In this document: in pieces, positions 59,401-64,000 of the stretch
Numbering within the stretch: position 1 is the stretch's first letter
Layout: each line of letters begins with the position of its first letter
Source: Metellina segmentata
Taxonomy: Eukaryota > Arthropoda > Arachnida > Araneae > Tetragnathidae
Reading direction: 5' to 3'
Assembly (NCBI GenBank): GCA_947359465.1
Contig: OX375878.1
Span: forward strand, 82,811,627-82,875,626
Length of the DNA stretch: 64,000 nucleotides
Translations under genes and position numbers: made by a program
Notes under the pieces: model-generated
Told to the model about the DNA's origin: nothing
Database searches by the model: none
Seen by the model: the letters and a program-made list of their open reading frames with translations, nothing else

Positions 59401-60134
59401 CAACTCTTATTTTGAAACTACATTTGGCAAGTCATTACACTTAAATTATAATTACCATGACAATTTTATTCTCACACATTTTCTTGAAAACCGAGGAGTT
59501 TTAAAGGAGTGTTGGTTTGCAAAGCAAACCAAATGGGATTGGCGAGTGTAAGCAAGCAGGGGGCGGAGACCCCTAGTTTTTCAAAAAAAAAATACATTCC
59601 CAAAACATTGGTAATTCAATAGTGAACTTATGCTTTCAAATCAAGATTTTCGATATTTTACTAGTTATAATTTTAAAGCCAATATGAGAGGGTATCACAA
59701 AAAGGTACTATTACATAACACAATTTAAAAAATATACAAGTAGAAAAATGTTTACTTACTGCAAGTTCGTCACTAGCTTGAAATGCATGACACAAAGAAA
59801 CATCGGACCCTTCTTTCGTCAAATACGCGAAACATCTTGGAGAATCAGCTAATTGATTAAACTTTGTTACAGAACCAAGTTTATGCTCGAAAATTAAACG
59901 TCCAAATTTAACATGCACAGCTTTTATTGAACACTCAGTAACAGAAAGGAAAACAGTTTCTGATTTGGGAGAACCAAGTCTTTGGATTTCTGATATTATC
60001 CATGGAAGCATAGGTTGTGTATGCCATCTTTCTACAAGTGCTCGGCCGTAATATCTAGCGATAAATGTTCTCTGATATTTGGAAGATAGTTCCACATCAG
60101 AATCTTGTAGTTTGCTGTACCCTTTTTTAGGCAT
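23197..60134 (-). CDS. TBC1D1/4: TBC1D1/TBC1D4 (AS160)-type Rab GTPase-activating protein
   Basis: This Rab-GAP family switches off Rabs on vesicles; vertebrate TBC1D1/TBC1D4 are Akt/AMPK targets that restrain GLUT4 vesicle traffic. Twenty coding exons join with consistent phases into 1232 residues (vertebrate members about 1170-1300). Domains in order: PTB1 in exon 1 (about 25-165), starting [22 protein letters not shown]2 starts [10 protein letters not shown] (about 163) and resumes with [10 protein letters not shown] after a linker. [13 protein letters not shown] segment follows. The TBC domain (about 853-1090) has ILIDIGR (arginine finger R904) and YCQ (glutamine finger Q941), then [15 protein letters not shown]. 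The last 130 residues form a coiled coil. RQRVLS (256-261) in the linker fits the Akt consensus RXRXXS. The start ATG precedes PTB1 directly and no upstream coding exon was found. Introns carry many transposons. Confidence 0.95.
24115..24560 (-). repeat. Second tRNA-derived SINE type (intron 19)
   Basis: On the minus strand 24552-24480 reads as a tRNA-like head (TAGCTCTGTCAGTAGAGCG, degenerate B box). It then shares the CATATTAAAT box with SINE family S, but the rest of the body (CTGGGAGTACCTGATCAGG, GGGCCTGGCACTCCTCCGG) differs, and it ends CCAGTGTAGGCGTAAGAAAC plus CAACAACAAG. It looks like a separate SINE family with a related 5' part. Confidence 0.65.
24776..24911 (+). repeat. R2 interspersed repeat copy (intron 19)
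   Basis: Core TTTCTATCTT, then ACGGATTTGAAATCTGCAGA, AAATTTTACA and TTTCTTTGAATAAATAATTT. Related copies lie at 28826-28920 (same orientation), 48290-48460 (inverted, two pieces) and 49126-49250. Confidence 0.7.
25280..28480 (-). pseudogene. P-element/THAP9-type transposase relic (intron 19)
   Basis: At about 28420-28200 (minus) a THAP-like zinc-finger end reads LFHRFPADE, then [12 protein letters not shown] Gln/Lys-rich part near 28100-27900 could be a coiled coil. At 27348-26848 [40 protein letters not shown] and [12 protein letters not shown] match the central part of P-element/THAP9 transposases. A mariner (26041-26880) then interrupts the frame; beyond it the frame resumes with KYTLTR, GLENF and, at 25858, [22 protein letters not shown]-terminal-like piece is at 25484-25299. 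Many stops and frameshifts; no terminal repeats found. Confidence 0.8.
26041..26880 (-). mobile_element. Mariner, internally deleted, inside the P-like relic
   Basis: The 840-bp element is flanked by TA (26039-26040 and 26881-26882), with ends TTGGGCCATCTAGTAGTTCT and (inverted) TTGGGTCATCCGAAAAGTTC. The minus-strand frame begins near 26700 with [10 protein letters not shown] and continues [20 protein letters not shown]. It then jumps to [20 protein letters not shown] and [11 protein letters not shown] and ends in a broken tail. The helix-turn-helix spacer and most of the catalytic core are deleted compared with about 1.3 kb for a full mariner. Confidence 0.9.
28826..28990 (+). repeat. R2 interspersed repeat copy (intron 19)
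   Basis: TTTCTATCTTAGCAATCATT, then CAGATTTGAAATTTGCGGAA and ATTTTACACCAG, followed by CAGGCAACGCCATGCTG. The last block has relatives near 48255, 49315, 55805 and 55925. Together with 24776-24911 it brackets the P-like relic as a direct repeat. Confidence 0.65.
28991..31376. other. Intron 19, no recognisable element
   Basis: AT-rich intron sequence. ORFs of 65-82 codons (29425 plus, 30711 minus) show no family signature. Confidence 0.4.
31565..33237 (+). pseudogene. Tc1-type transposase pseudogene
   Basis: The frame starts [17 protein letters not shown]. After the MITE it reads [20 protein letters not shown] (first catalytic Asp), [33 protein letters not shown] and [10 protein letters not shown] (second Asp). 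A frameshifted SGLEYY, where SPDLNIIE is usual, and [13 protein letters not shown] follow. Stops and frameshifts lie in both halves, so it is inactive apart from the MITE insertion. Confidence 0.9.
31985..32606. mobile_element. 622-bp hAT-type MITE nested in the Tc1-like element
   Basis: Terminal inverted repeats TAGGGATGCGACATCGA are flanked by the exact 8-bp duplication GTCCACAC (31977-31984 and 32607-32614). The interior is built of about 145-bp tandem units that each restart with TAGTGATGCRACATCG, and it is packed with the palindromic word CATCGATG. Confidence 0.95.
33329..33508 (-). CDS. TBC1D1/4: TBC1D1/4 exon 19
   Basis: Residues 1095-1154, phase 0/0. It reads [20 protein letters not shown] and continues as coiled coil ([19 protein letters not shown]). 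Donor CAG|GTAAGA. Confidence 0.94.
34119..34288 (-). CDS. TBC1D1/4: TBC1D1/4 exon 18
   Basis: Residues 1038-1094, phase 1/0. End of the TBC domain: [19 protein letters not shown], then [13 protein letters not shown]. Confidence 0.95.
34363..34522 (-). CDS. TBC1D1/4: TBC1D1/4 exon 17
   Basis: Residues 985-1037 plus one base, phase 0/1. Contains [20 protein letters not shown], a hallmark of this TBC subfamily. Confidence 0.95.
34758..34850 (-). CDS. TBC1D1/4: TBC1D1/4 exon 16
   Basis: Residues 954-984, phase 0/0: [19 protein letters not shown]. Donor CAG|GTAATA. Confidence 0.93.
35297..35525 (+). repeat. R1 interspersed repeat copy (intron 15)
   Basis: GATCAGAAAATTACGAAATT, AACATGGTTTGCTCAAAATT and the ATTAAGTGTCAAAGT block match the other R1 copies; more diverged than the copy at 35938. 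The TTTATATTACAAAAAAGTTA segment before it is also duplicated at about 35184 and 35277. Confidence 0.7.
35938..36275 (+). repeat. R1 interspersed repeat copy with 3' part (intron 15)
   Basis: Contains the shared CAGAAAGTTACGAGATTAAC block, GGAGTGTTGGTTTGCGAAGC, the GGGGGTTAGCGAGCAGGGGG hairpin region (GGGGGCGGAGCCC) and GCTGTGACGTCATGG, then restarts with GCGAAAGGAGTGTTAGTTTG. Confidence 0.72.
37203..37600 (-). pseudogene. hAT element protein fragment, coiled coil
   Basis: The minus-strand frame reads [20 protein letters not shown], then after a shift [20 protein letters not shown] and ends [19 protein letters not shown] Lys/Glu/Ala-rich coiled coil of this type occurs in some hAT-family proteins. 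No dimerisation domain or zinc finger is readable nearby. Confidence 0.5.
37605..38070 (-). repeat. R1 interspersed repeat copy, inverted, inside the hAT element
   Basis: Read on the minus strand it ends GCGAGCAGGGGGCGGACCCT then CCTAGTA, preceded by the palindrome GTTGGTTTGCGAAGCAACC. The body (TTTACTGATGCGGCTATTAG, TTAACAC.GATT) matches the copy at 3815. It contains a second, shorter 3' part at about 37790-37880. Confidence 0.75.
40088..40239 (-). CDS. TBC1D1/4: TBC1D1/4 exon 15
   Basis: Residues 903-953, phase 1/0. Completes ILIDIGR with [10 protein letters not shown] and carries [20 protein letters not shown]. The arginine finger R904 is encoded right after the intron. Confidence 0.96.
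40240..41678. other. Intron 14, no recognisable element
   Basis: AT-rich with no ORF or repeat I can name. Confidence 0.45.
41679..41828 (-). CDS. TBC1D1/4: TBC1D1/4 exon 14
   Basis: Residues 853-902, phase 1/1. Start of the TBC domain: [18 protein letters not shown], ending [12 protein letters not shown]. The donor is the less common GTTTGT. Confidence 0.95.
41958..42101 (-). CDS. TBC1D1/4: TBC1D1/4 exon 13
   Basis: Residues 805-852, phase 1/1: [20 protein letters not shown], ending NDLDAAVRY. It corresponds to the helix just before the TBC domain in vertebrate members. Confidence 0.93.
42102..43959. other. Intron 12, with a long A-run
   Basis: AT-rich intron; a run of about 27 A at 43600-43626. 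The 111-codon plus-strand ORF at 43580 starts with lysines encoded by that A-run and is not a gene. Confidence 0.5.
43960..44091 (-). CDS. TBC1D1/4: TBC1D1/4 exon 12
   Basis: Residues 761-804, phase 1/1: [20 protein letters not shown], ending [17 protein letters not shown]. Donor AAAA|GTAAAA is weak but is the one that keeps the frame. Confidence 0.88.
44716..44849 (-). CDS. TBC1D1/4: TBC1D1/4 exon 11
   Basis: Residues 716-760, phase 2/1: [19 protein letters not shown], then [15 protein letters not shown]. Confidence 0.92.
45531..45961 (-). CDS. TBC1D1/4: TBC1D1/4 exon 10
   Basis: Residues 573-715, phase 0/2. Ser/Lys-rich, low-complexity linker between PTB2 and the TBC domain ([40 protein letters not shown]). 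In vertebrates this linker carries regulatory phosphosites; no strict RXRXXS/T is seen here. Confidence 0.9.
45962..47140. other. Intron 9, no recognisable element
   Basis: AT-rich intron sequence with no supported feature. Confidence 0.45.
47141..47221 (-). CDS. TBC1D1/4: TBC1D1/4 exon 9
   Basis: Residues 546-572, phase 0/0: [20 protein letters not shown]. Acceptor TACAG, donor AAA|GTAAGT. Confidence 0.88.
47743..47810. mobile_element. Possible hAT end in intron 8
   Basis: CAGAGGTCAGCAAATTTTTT, then GATTGGGCCAGATCA resembles hAT ends of the CAGAGGTCGGCAAAC type. The opposite end and duplication were not found. Confidence 0.4.
48230..49350. repeat. R2 repeat in inverted arrangement (intron 8)
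   Basis: Starts near GGCTAGCCCGGCGTTGCCCG and ends with the inverted GGCTAGCACGGCATCGCCGT, about 1.1 kb apart. Inverted copies of the R2 core lie inside: TCTGCAGATTTCAAATCCGT at about 48305 and CCGCAGATTTCAAATCTGTT at about 48400, against the forward core at 49126-49250. This may be a TIR element with R2 as its subterminal part. Confidence 0.55.
49388..49504 (-). CDS. TBC1D1/4: TBC1D1/4 exon 8
   Basis: Residues 507-545, phase 0/0: [19 protein letters not shown], then [12 protein letters not shown], matching the ILHLRQLCEAKQKTH region of vertebrate members. Confidence 0.93.
51000..52015 (+). pseudogene. Tc1-type transposase remnants, duplicated (intron 7)
   Basis: Near 51226 the plus strand reads PVSH.EHVW-like (CTCCCATTGAACATGTCTGG), the SPIEHVW end of a Tc1 catalytic core. 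A second copy of the block is near 51735 and 51810, followed by [20 protein letters not shown] as in Tc1 C-termini. The remnants lie inside the tandem duplication that also contains exons 7a and 7b. Confidence 0.55.
51578..51657 (-). CDS. TBC1D1/4: TBC1D1/4 candidate alternative exon 7b
   Basis: Duplicate of exon 7a lying 3' of it in transcription order. It encodes [20 protein letters not shown] then EMSKYQ, open throughout. Acceptor CATAG and donor CAA|GTAATT are at the equivalent places. It is 80 bp against 92 in 7a (a 12-bp, four-codon in-frame deletion). With phase 1 in and phase 0 out it can replace 7a but cannot follow it without a frameshift. It may be expressed as a mutually exclusive exon or be a silent copy still open by chance. 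Confidence 0.6.
52200..52291 (-). CDS. TBC1D1/4: TBC1D1/4 exon 7 (7a)
   Basis: Residues 476-506, phase 1/0: [20 protein letters not shown], then [11 protein letters not shown]. Donor CAA|GTAATC is chosen because it is the one that keeps frame with exon 8. It matches the helical segment after PTB2 in vertebrate TBC1D1/4. Confidence 0.9.
52375..52519 (-). CDS. TBC1D1/4: TBC1D1/4 exon 6
   Basis: Residues 428-475 plus one base, phase 0/1: [20 protein letters not shown] closes PTB2, then [19 protein letters not shown]. Donor AAG|GTAGGT. Confidence 0.95.
52988..53702 (+). mobile_element. Tc1-like element, truncated (intron 5)
   Basis: The ends CTCTATAACAAAAAAAACCC (left, about 52990) and, inverted, GCACTCTATAACAAAAAATC (right, 53700) bound about 0.7 kb of a 1.6-kb Tc1-type element. 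The N-terminal half of the transposase is missing. Confidence 0.85.
53030..53563 (+). pseudogene. Tc1-type transposase C-terminal pseudogene
   Basis: In mixed frames: [16 protein letters not shown] (degraded first Asp block), [51 protein letters not shown] and [16 protein letters not shown]. The second catalytic block is lost and several frameshifts are present. Confidence 0.88.
54090..54194 (-). CDS. TBC1D1/4: TBC1D1/4 exon 5
   Basis: Residues 393-427, phase 0/0: [16 protein letters not shown], then [17 protein letters not shown], the core strands of PTB2. Confidence 0.95.
55318..55512 (-). pseudogene. Unassigned protein fragment inside the hAT element
   Basis: Minus-strand frame with [20 protein letters not shown], then HFTRFSSAS and [10 protein letters not shown]. 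It reads like a fragment of a real protein rather than random sequence, but it is short and I cannot name the family. Confidence 0.35.
55705..55890. repeat. R1 3'-end palindromes
   Basis: Three GGTTTG...CAAACC palindromes (55710-55729, 55778-55795, and a half near 55846) are separated by NNGGGAATTYG blocks, followed by CATTGGGGGTTAGCGAGCAG at about 55863. These are the 3' modules of the R1 family. Confidence 0.7.
56978..57424 (-). CDS. TBC1D1/4: TBC1D1/4 exon 4
   Basis: Residues 244-392, phase 0/0. Linker within PTB2 with RQRVLS (256-261), then [20 protein letters not shown] and [13 protein letters not shown]. Donor CAG|GTAAGT. Confidence 0.95.
58074..58286 (-). CDS. TBC1D1/4: TBC1D1/4 exon 3
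   Basis: Residues 173-243, phase 0/0: [18 protein letters not shown], then an acidic, Thr/Glu-rich linker. Confidence 0.94.
58521..58661 (-). CDS. TBC1D1/4: TBC1D1/4 exon 2
   Basis: Residues 126-172, phase 0/0: [18 protein letters not shown] closes PTB1; [12 protein letters not shown] opens PTB2. Confidence 0.95.
59505..59580 (+). repeat. R1 3'-end module (intron 1)
   Basis: GGAGTGTTGGTTTGCAAAGC, then AAACCAAATGGGATT, GCAAGCAGGGGGCGGAGACC and CCTAGT: the palindrome, the hairpin and the CTAGT end of R1 without its body. Confidence 0.75.
59760..60134 (-). CDS. TBC1D1/4: TBC1D1/4 exon 1 (start codon)
   Basis: Residues 1-125, phase 0 out. Begins [20 protein letters not shown], then PTB1 ([40 protein letters not shown]). 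Donor GCA|GTAAGT. Confidence 0.95.
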
Positions 60135-60485
60135 TTTAAATACTTATGAAAACAGATGTTCCGCTCATCTGCTGTAATATTTTCACTTGGAGCGACCCTT
60201 GAATGTCAAGGTCATAACATAAGCATGTTAAGATCAGTAATGTGCAACATTTCCTTAATTGGTCAAAGAGAGAAGTTTCACTACAAAATTTTCAACTTTC
60301 TGTTGTGCTCCAAGGAAATATTTCAATTTCAACAGTACAGTAAGAACAATTATATTTACTTGTTCTCTCGAAAACGTAAACAAAATAAACCGGCTAATGA
60401 GAGTTGAGTTGTGCAAGAGTGACATTACAAAAATATTTATTATGCATTTGGAAGGTAAAAAAAATGGCAATATTTATTTTACATC
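60135..60485. promoter_or_regulatory. TBC1D1/4: Upstream region of TBC1D1/4, no motif identified
   Basis: It must hold the 5' UTR and probably the promoter of the minus-strand gene, or a first intron. I see no clear TATA or initiator element that would fix the start. Confidence 0.3.
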
Positions 60486-60489
60486 TCAC

Positions 60490-60590
60490 TAGAGCAACAT
60501 AACGGGCTATTGACGACGGTTCGGGATCAATCCTCTAAGGGAAAGCATTTGAAAGGGAGTTAATTGACGCTCACAGGAATAATACACCGG
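60490..60590 (-). repeat. SINE family S, 3'-end fragment
   Basis: CAACATAACGGGCTATTGAC, GGTTCGGGATCAATC and AAGGGAAAG; truncated after about 60 bp. Confidence 0.75.
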
Positions 60591-61166
60591 GCTATCGTCA
60601 AATGTCCGGGATCAATCCCGATGGGACAGATGCAAGGACGACTCGCAATTTTGAACCACGGTCAGATGAAGCAACACCTGAGGTGGCACCCCACTCTCCA
60701 AAATAATACACCACCCCATTTGAGACCATAGAGGAGATATAATAATACACCACCAAGATTAAAGGTGCGATTCCTATATCACGTCTATTGAAGTACGGCT
60801 GGCGCATAGTTGACGTTTCCGTAGCTGACGCATTGTGGGAAACTGTTCCATGATCGTCCCGACTTAAACGTATTACAACACTTTCATTGCTTAACAGATT
60901 TTTATGTTTTATAGCTCATTTTAAAGAACAGTTTTATTTAATGTGTGATGTATTACTTGTAAATATCGGTTGAGGAATGACGTAATTGACCCCAATGAAC
61001 CTGTAACATCCCTTTGTAGCAGTGCTCTGCGTCAGATGCGCTATAGGAATCGCACCTTAAAAATGCACCAGCCCCTTGTAAACGACGTTCTTTTGTTCGA
61101 CCAGGTTTCGAACTCAACCCTCTGATTGCTAATCCGTTACTCTTCCAACCAGGCTACCTCGGCCCA
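60591..61166 (-). repeat. SINE family S, interrupted by a MITE
   Basis: The 3' part (60591-60759) has GGGATCAATCC, TTTTGAACCACGGTCAGATG and CACCCCACTCTCCAAA. After the MITE it continues AAAATGCACCAGCC and ends with a clear tRNA-like head (61166-61090): TAGCCTGGTTGG as A box and GTTCGAAACC as B box on the minus strand. Confidence 0.85.
60763..61057. mobile_element. 295-bp MITE with TAA duplication, nested in the SINE
   Basis: Inverted ends AGGTGCGATTCCTATA at 60763 and 61057, flanked by TAA (60760-60762 and 61058-61060), which fits a Harbinger-type non-autonomous element. TTAA with a one-base offset (piggyBac-like) fits less well. Confidence 0.88.
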
Positions 61167-61199
61167 TGTATTTGGCAGGTAGGTAGTTCAATTCACTTC

Positions 61200-61545
61200 G
61201 CACTACATAACGGGCCATTAGCAACGGCCCGGGTAATGGTAATTTTAGTTAACGTCGTACTAGTGCAACGCAACGGGCTATTGACGACGGTCCGGGATCA
61301 ATCCCTTAAGGGAAAGACCCGAGGACAACACCTCGTAATTTTGAACCACGGTCAGATGACGAATCAACACCAGAGCTGGCACCCCACTCTCCAAACTTCC
61401 ACACCAACCCAACGTGAAGCAACGGCCCGGGAGAAAACGGGAAAGATCCAGACGCCTCGTAATTTTGAACCACGGTCAGAATACGAGAATATCTGTGCTG
61501 GCAACCCACACTCCACATTTCCGCACCACGCCAACGTGATTTACG
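61200..61545 (-). repeat. SINE family S, two adjoining partial copies
   Basis: 61265-61422 runs from CAACGCAACGGGCTATTGAC to CACACCAACCCAACGTGA. A second piece (61423-61545) repeats CCTCGTAATTTTGAACCACG and ends CACGCCAACGTGA. A short 3'-end fragment (CGGGCCATTAGCAACGGCCC) precedes them. The GTACTAGTGCAACGC tail lies at the 3' end. Confidence 0.8.
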
Positions 61546-61629
61546 TATTTGTCATCTTCTCAATGGGACTTTTCAAAACGTCACGAATATTACCAGTCGA
61601 AAAATTCAATACTTGGCAAATATTAATAA

Positions 61630-61720
61630 TCTCGGGGCCGCCATGGCGTGGGTTTGCCCACTGCATTGCAACCTGTGAATTGTAGGAGGCGCAGGTTTGG
61701 TTCTTGTTACTATTCCTATA
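61630..61720 (+). repeat. tRNA-like SINE head remnant
   Basis: GGGGCCGCCATGGCGTGGGT through AGGCGCAGGTTTGGTTCTTG resembles the head at 7605-7669 in opposite orientation; both promoter boxes are degenerate. Confidence 0.5.
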
Positions 61721-61934
61721 TGGGAGTACTTTGTTTCAAGTCTGATGTGTATTCAATCGAATCAACAAACCTTTGTGATCAAACATTGGGTTAGAATTCA
61801 GAGGGGTTTTTCTGTTAAGCTAAATAGGGACTTGTCGCAGGAAAACACGTGGCATACGTCTTGCAAGCATAATTTCCCGAGGTTTTGATGACCGAGATAT
61901 CTTGAAGTCCTTCAGTGTCTCAACTTGATAAACG

Positions 61935-62090
61935 TTAGCGTGGTGTGGAAATTTGGAGTGGGGTGCCAGTTCACGTCTTATGACCGTGGCTCATAATTAT
62001 GTGTTGCCCTTGGAACTTTCCCAAACGATCTTCAATAGCCCGTTGTCTTTCTCCAGTACGACGTTAATTAAAATACCTACCACCTGATCT
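61935..62090 (+). repeat. SINE family S, partial copy, plus orientation
   Basis: AGCGTGGTGTGGAAATTTGG, GAGTGGGGTGCCAG, ATGACCGTGGCTC, CAATAGCCCGTTG and the tail AGTACGACGTTAATTAAAAT. It gives the best view of the family's 3' tail; a tail fragment (AATAACGTCGTACTAG) also lies at 62174. Confidence 0.8.
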
Positions 62091-62174
62091 GGTGCTTTCG
62101 AATCTTAAGGGTCATATTTGGCAATGCTAAGACAATATCAATACATACTGAAGGATAGGTAAAGTAAATTTAAA

Positions 62175-63600
62175 TAACGTCGTACTAGAACACTACAATC
62201 GACACCCTCAAGGAAAAGAGATACACCAGCTGCCTACAGCTTACATGTTAGCAGTGGGCATACCAACAATCACATGAGGTGTCCTCTACCTCACAAGATA
62301 ATCCCATTACAGAAACTTTTCATTTAAGCAATTGGATCTGGATGGCTGTTCTTAATAATGGACTCCTTTCCAGAAGTTATATCAGCCTCGAAGGTCAAAT
62401 GTAGCTGCTAACAGATTTTGCGATTCATAATGAAAATGCATCAATTCCTCAATTGACTACAATTATCTAGTCCCTTAGTTTTTCTGCAACTCTCTAAGGT
62501 AATTGACCTAATTCCAAGTAATGCAATGTCTGTATCACCTCTCAACCACAGAAATGGTTATCTGCAAAGCATTTCGTCTGCTATCTTGCCAAATTTGTCA
62601 CTTCAGCGAGACAATAATCAATAACCTATCAAATCTTCAGGAATTCAACAAGTCAATTTTGATCACACACACACAAATTTTAATAACAAGCTAACCCAAG
62701 TTTAGTTGTAAACTTTTCCTTGACACTGGCTCATGAAGAAAGTAATAAATGTTCAAAATTCTCAGCTATAATGAAAAGGAAATTGTACGACTAAAATAAT
62801 TATCACTAATTTAACCATTCCATGAAGCCAGAAGAGAAGACTTAGAATATTTTCAAAAAATAATAAGATATCACAACAATTAAGTCTAAGCGAACTCTGA
62901 TAAAATATATTTGGTTAACATTTCTTTTTAGAGGTTTGGCTTTTGTGCAGAATACTCGCGAAACATACATGAATATGTACCTTAGTACATATTCAAAACA
63001 TTTTCCCAATAAAGCACCATGATACAAAACCTCAAGTGCAGTGTTCACCGACAACTAGTGCTCTTTAATAAAACAGGTAGATGAATTTATGTTTCAGGCT
63101 CATTCCATGGATTTTGAAACCAAGGGCCAATTTTTTTTATAATTATCATGATTGGGGCACACATTTTTAATGAAAAATATATGTTCTTGTAATTGACTTT
63201 ATTTGTTTAAAAATACAATATCTCATCATAAATAGCAAATTTCAAGACATGATAAAAATTGTAAGTAGTCTGTTTTATTATAATATTTCTTAAAGGCTTC
63301 TACAATTCCTTCACTTTTACTATAGGTACCCATCATATTTTAATTTTGAATTACTAATATATTTTTAGTTAGAATATATCAAAACATAACAAAATAACGT
63401 CCATTTTGGTATTCTTTAAACAATCAAAACGTATCAATGTTGTGGGGAGTCAAATACATGACCATTAATACATGTTTTTTATTTCCTATGTCATTAAATT
63501 TACAAAAAATTCCAAATTATTATTTACAAAATATAATCATACTAATTGATGAAATAATGTCCAAAATTTAAAAAAATATTACATTTAAATTATAATAGTA
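62175..63600. other. No recognisable gene
   Basis: AT-rich DNA without a supported feature. Confidence 0.4.
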
Positions 63601-63617
63601 AAATTGTACTAGTAAAA

Positions 63618-63836
63618 GTGTTTGGGAAAAGGTTGTGGAAGCTCTACGTTGCACAAACATCTGCTTTAGATAAAACTGATATCAATGTAGTTTTCGTTAA
63701 GCAAGGGTTTGTACTTAACTTCATTTATCAACAAAATGACACAAGAATTATTCAACATGAGAATATAATTAAAGTGCTGCCAACACCAATAATTAATGGT
63801 CGCAATATTGTAATATTCACAAATTCAGTTACGTAA
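63618..63836 (+). pseudogene. Small ORF, possible mobile-element protein fragment
   Basis: The 72-codon frame ends VFVKQGFVLNFIYQQNDTRI, then HENIIKVLPTPI. The layout (hydrophobic strand, then IIKVLP.P) recalls a C-terminal segment I associate with uncharacterised arthropod transposon proteins, but the evidence is thin. Confidence 0.3.
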
Positions 63837-64000
63837 AATTGAACGATGTCACATACATGACCTGCAAAATTATAAAATAAAATAATTTAGTTAAATAATT
63901 TTTTATTTTTAAAATACTTTTAACTTGGCTTTGTCGATCCCTTTTCTAATGCCAAAATTTTTTTAAACATTTCATGCATATAATTCACTGAATTTAATAA

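Overview
The window is AT-rich eukaryotic DNA: canonical GT-AG introns of 0.1 to 10 kb, one well-conserved spliced gene, and a dense load of DNA transposons and tRNA-derived SINEs. There is no bacterial gene organisation. The gene and the transposon mix point to an invertebrate, most likely an arthropod (a chelicerate is only a guess).

Layout. (1) 1-4907: no host gene recognised; two SINE copies and one copy of a palindromic repeat family (R1). (2) 4910-6412: a complete Tc1/mariner-type transposon with 121-bp inverted repeats, TA target duplications and an intact 358-aa transposase. (3) 6835-7482: about three tandem units of a 213-220-bp repeat, then tRNA-like SINE heads. (4) 7670-14874: a 7.2-kb element with terminal inverted repeats of about 735 bp and a 7-bp target duplication. 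Its decayed coding region carries FEN1/XPG-like (PIN-like) nuclease motifs rather than a recognisable DDE transposase. A 2.6-kb Harbinger-type element (TTA duplication) sits inside its left inverted repeat, and hAT transposase relics sit inside that. (5) 15008-16552: a decayed Tc1-like element. (6) 18.2-18.6 kb: a frameshifted ORF I do not recognise; then 18.6-23.2 kb of AT-rich DNA that may be the host gene's 3' UTR or intergenic.

(7) 23197-60134, minus strand: one host gene, the invertebrate TBC1D1/TBC1D4 (AS160) Rab-GAP. I could join 20 coding exons with every intron phase consistent, giving a 1232-residue protein: PTB1, PTB2 split by a linker with an Akt-type motif, a TBC domain with both catalytic fingers, and a C-terminal coiled coil. 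One exon is tandemly duplicated (7a/7b), and the phases permit only mutually exclusive use. The introns hold most of the other mobile DNA: a P-element/THAP transposase relic split by a mariner, a Tc1-like element split by an hAT MITE, a 3-kb hAT element invaded by an R1 repeat, a 1.1-kb hAT element, Tc1 fragments, a SINE and several interspersed repeats.

(8) 60.2-64 kb: upstream of the gene, a cluster of SINE copies, one split by a 295-bp MITE with a TAA duplication, then featureless AT-rich DNA with a small unassigned ORF.

The strongest candidate for something undescribed is the long-TIR element with the FEN1-like nuclease (7670-14874). The duplicated exon of the Rab-GAP is the most interesting host feature. 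All calls are from reading the sequence; no database search was possible.
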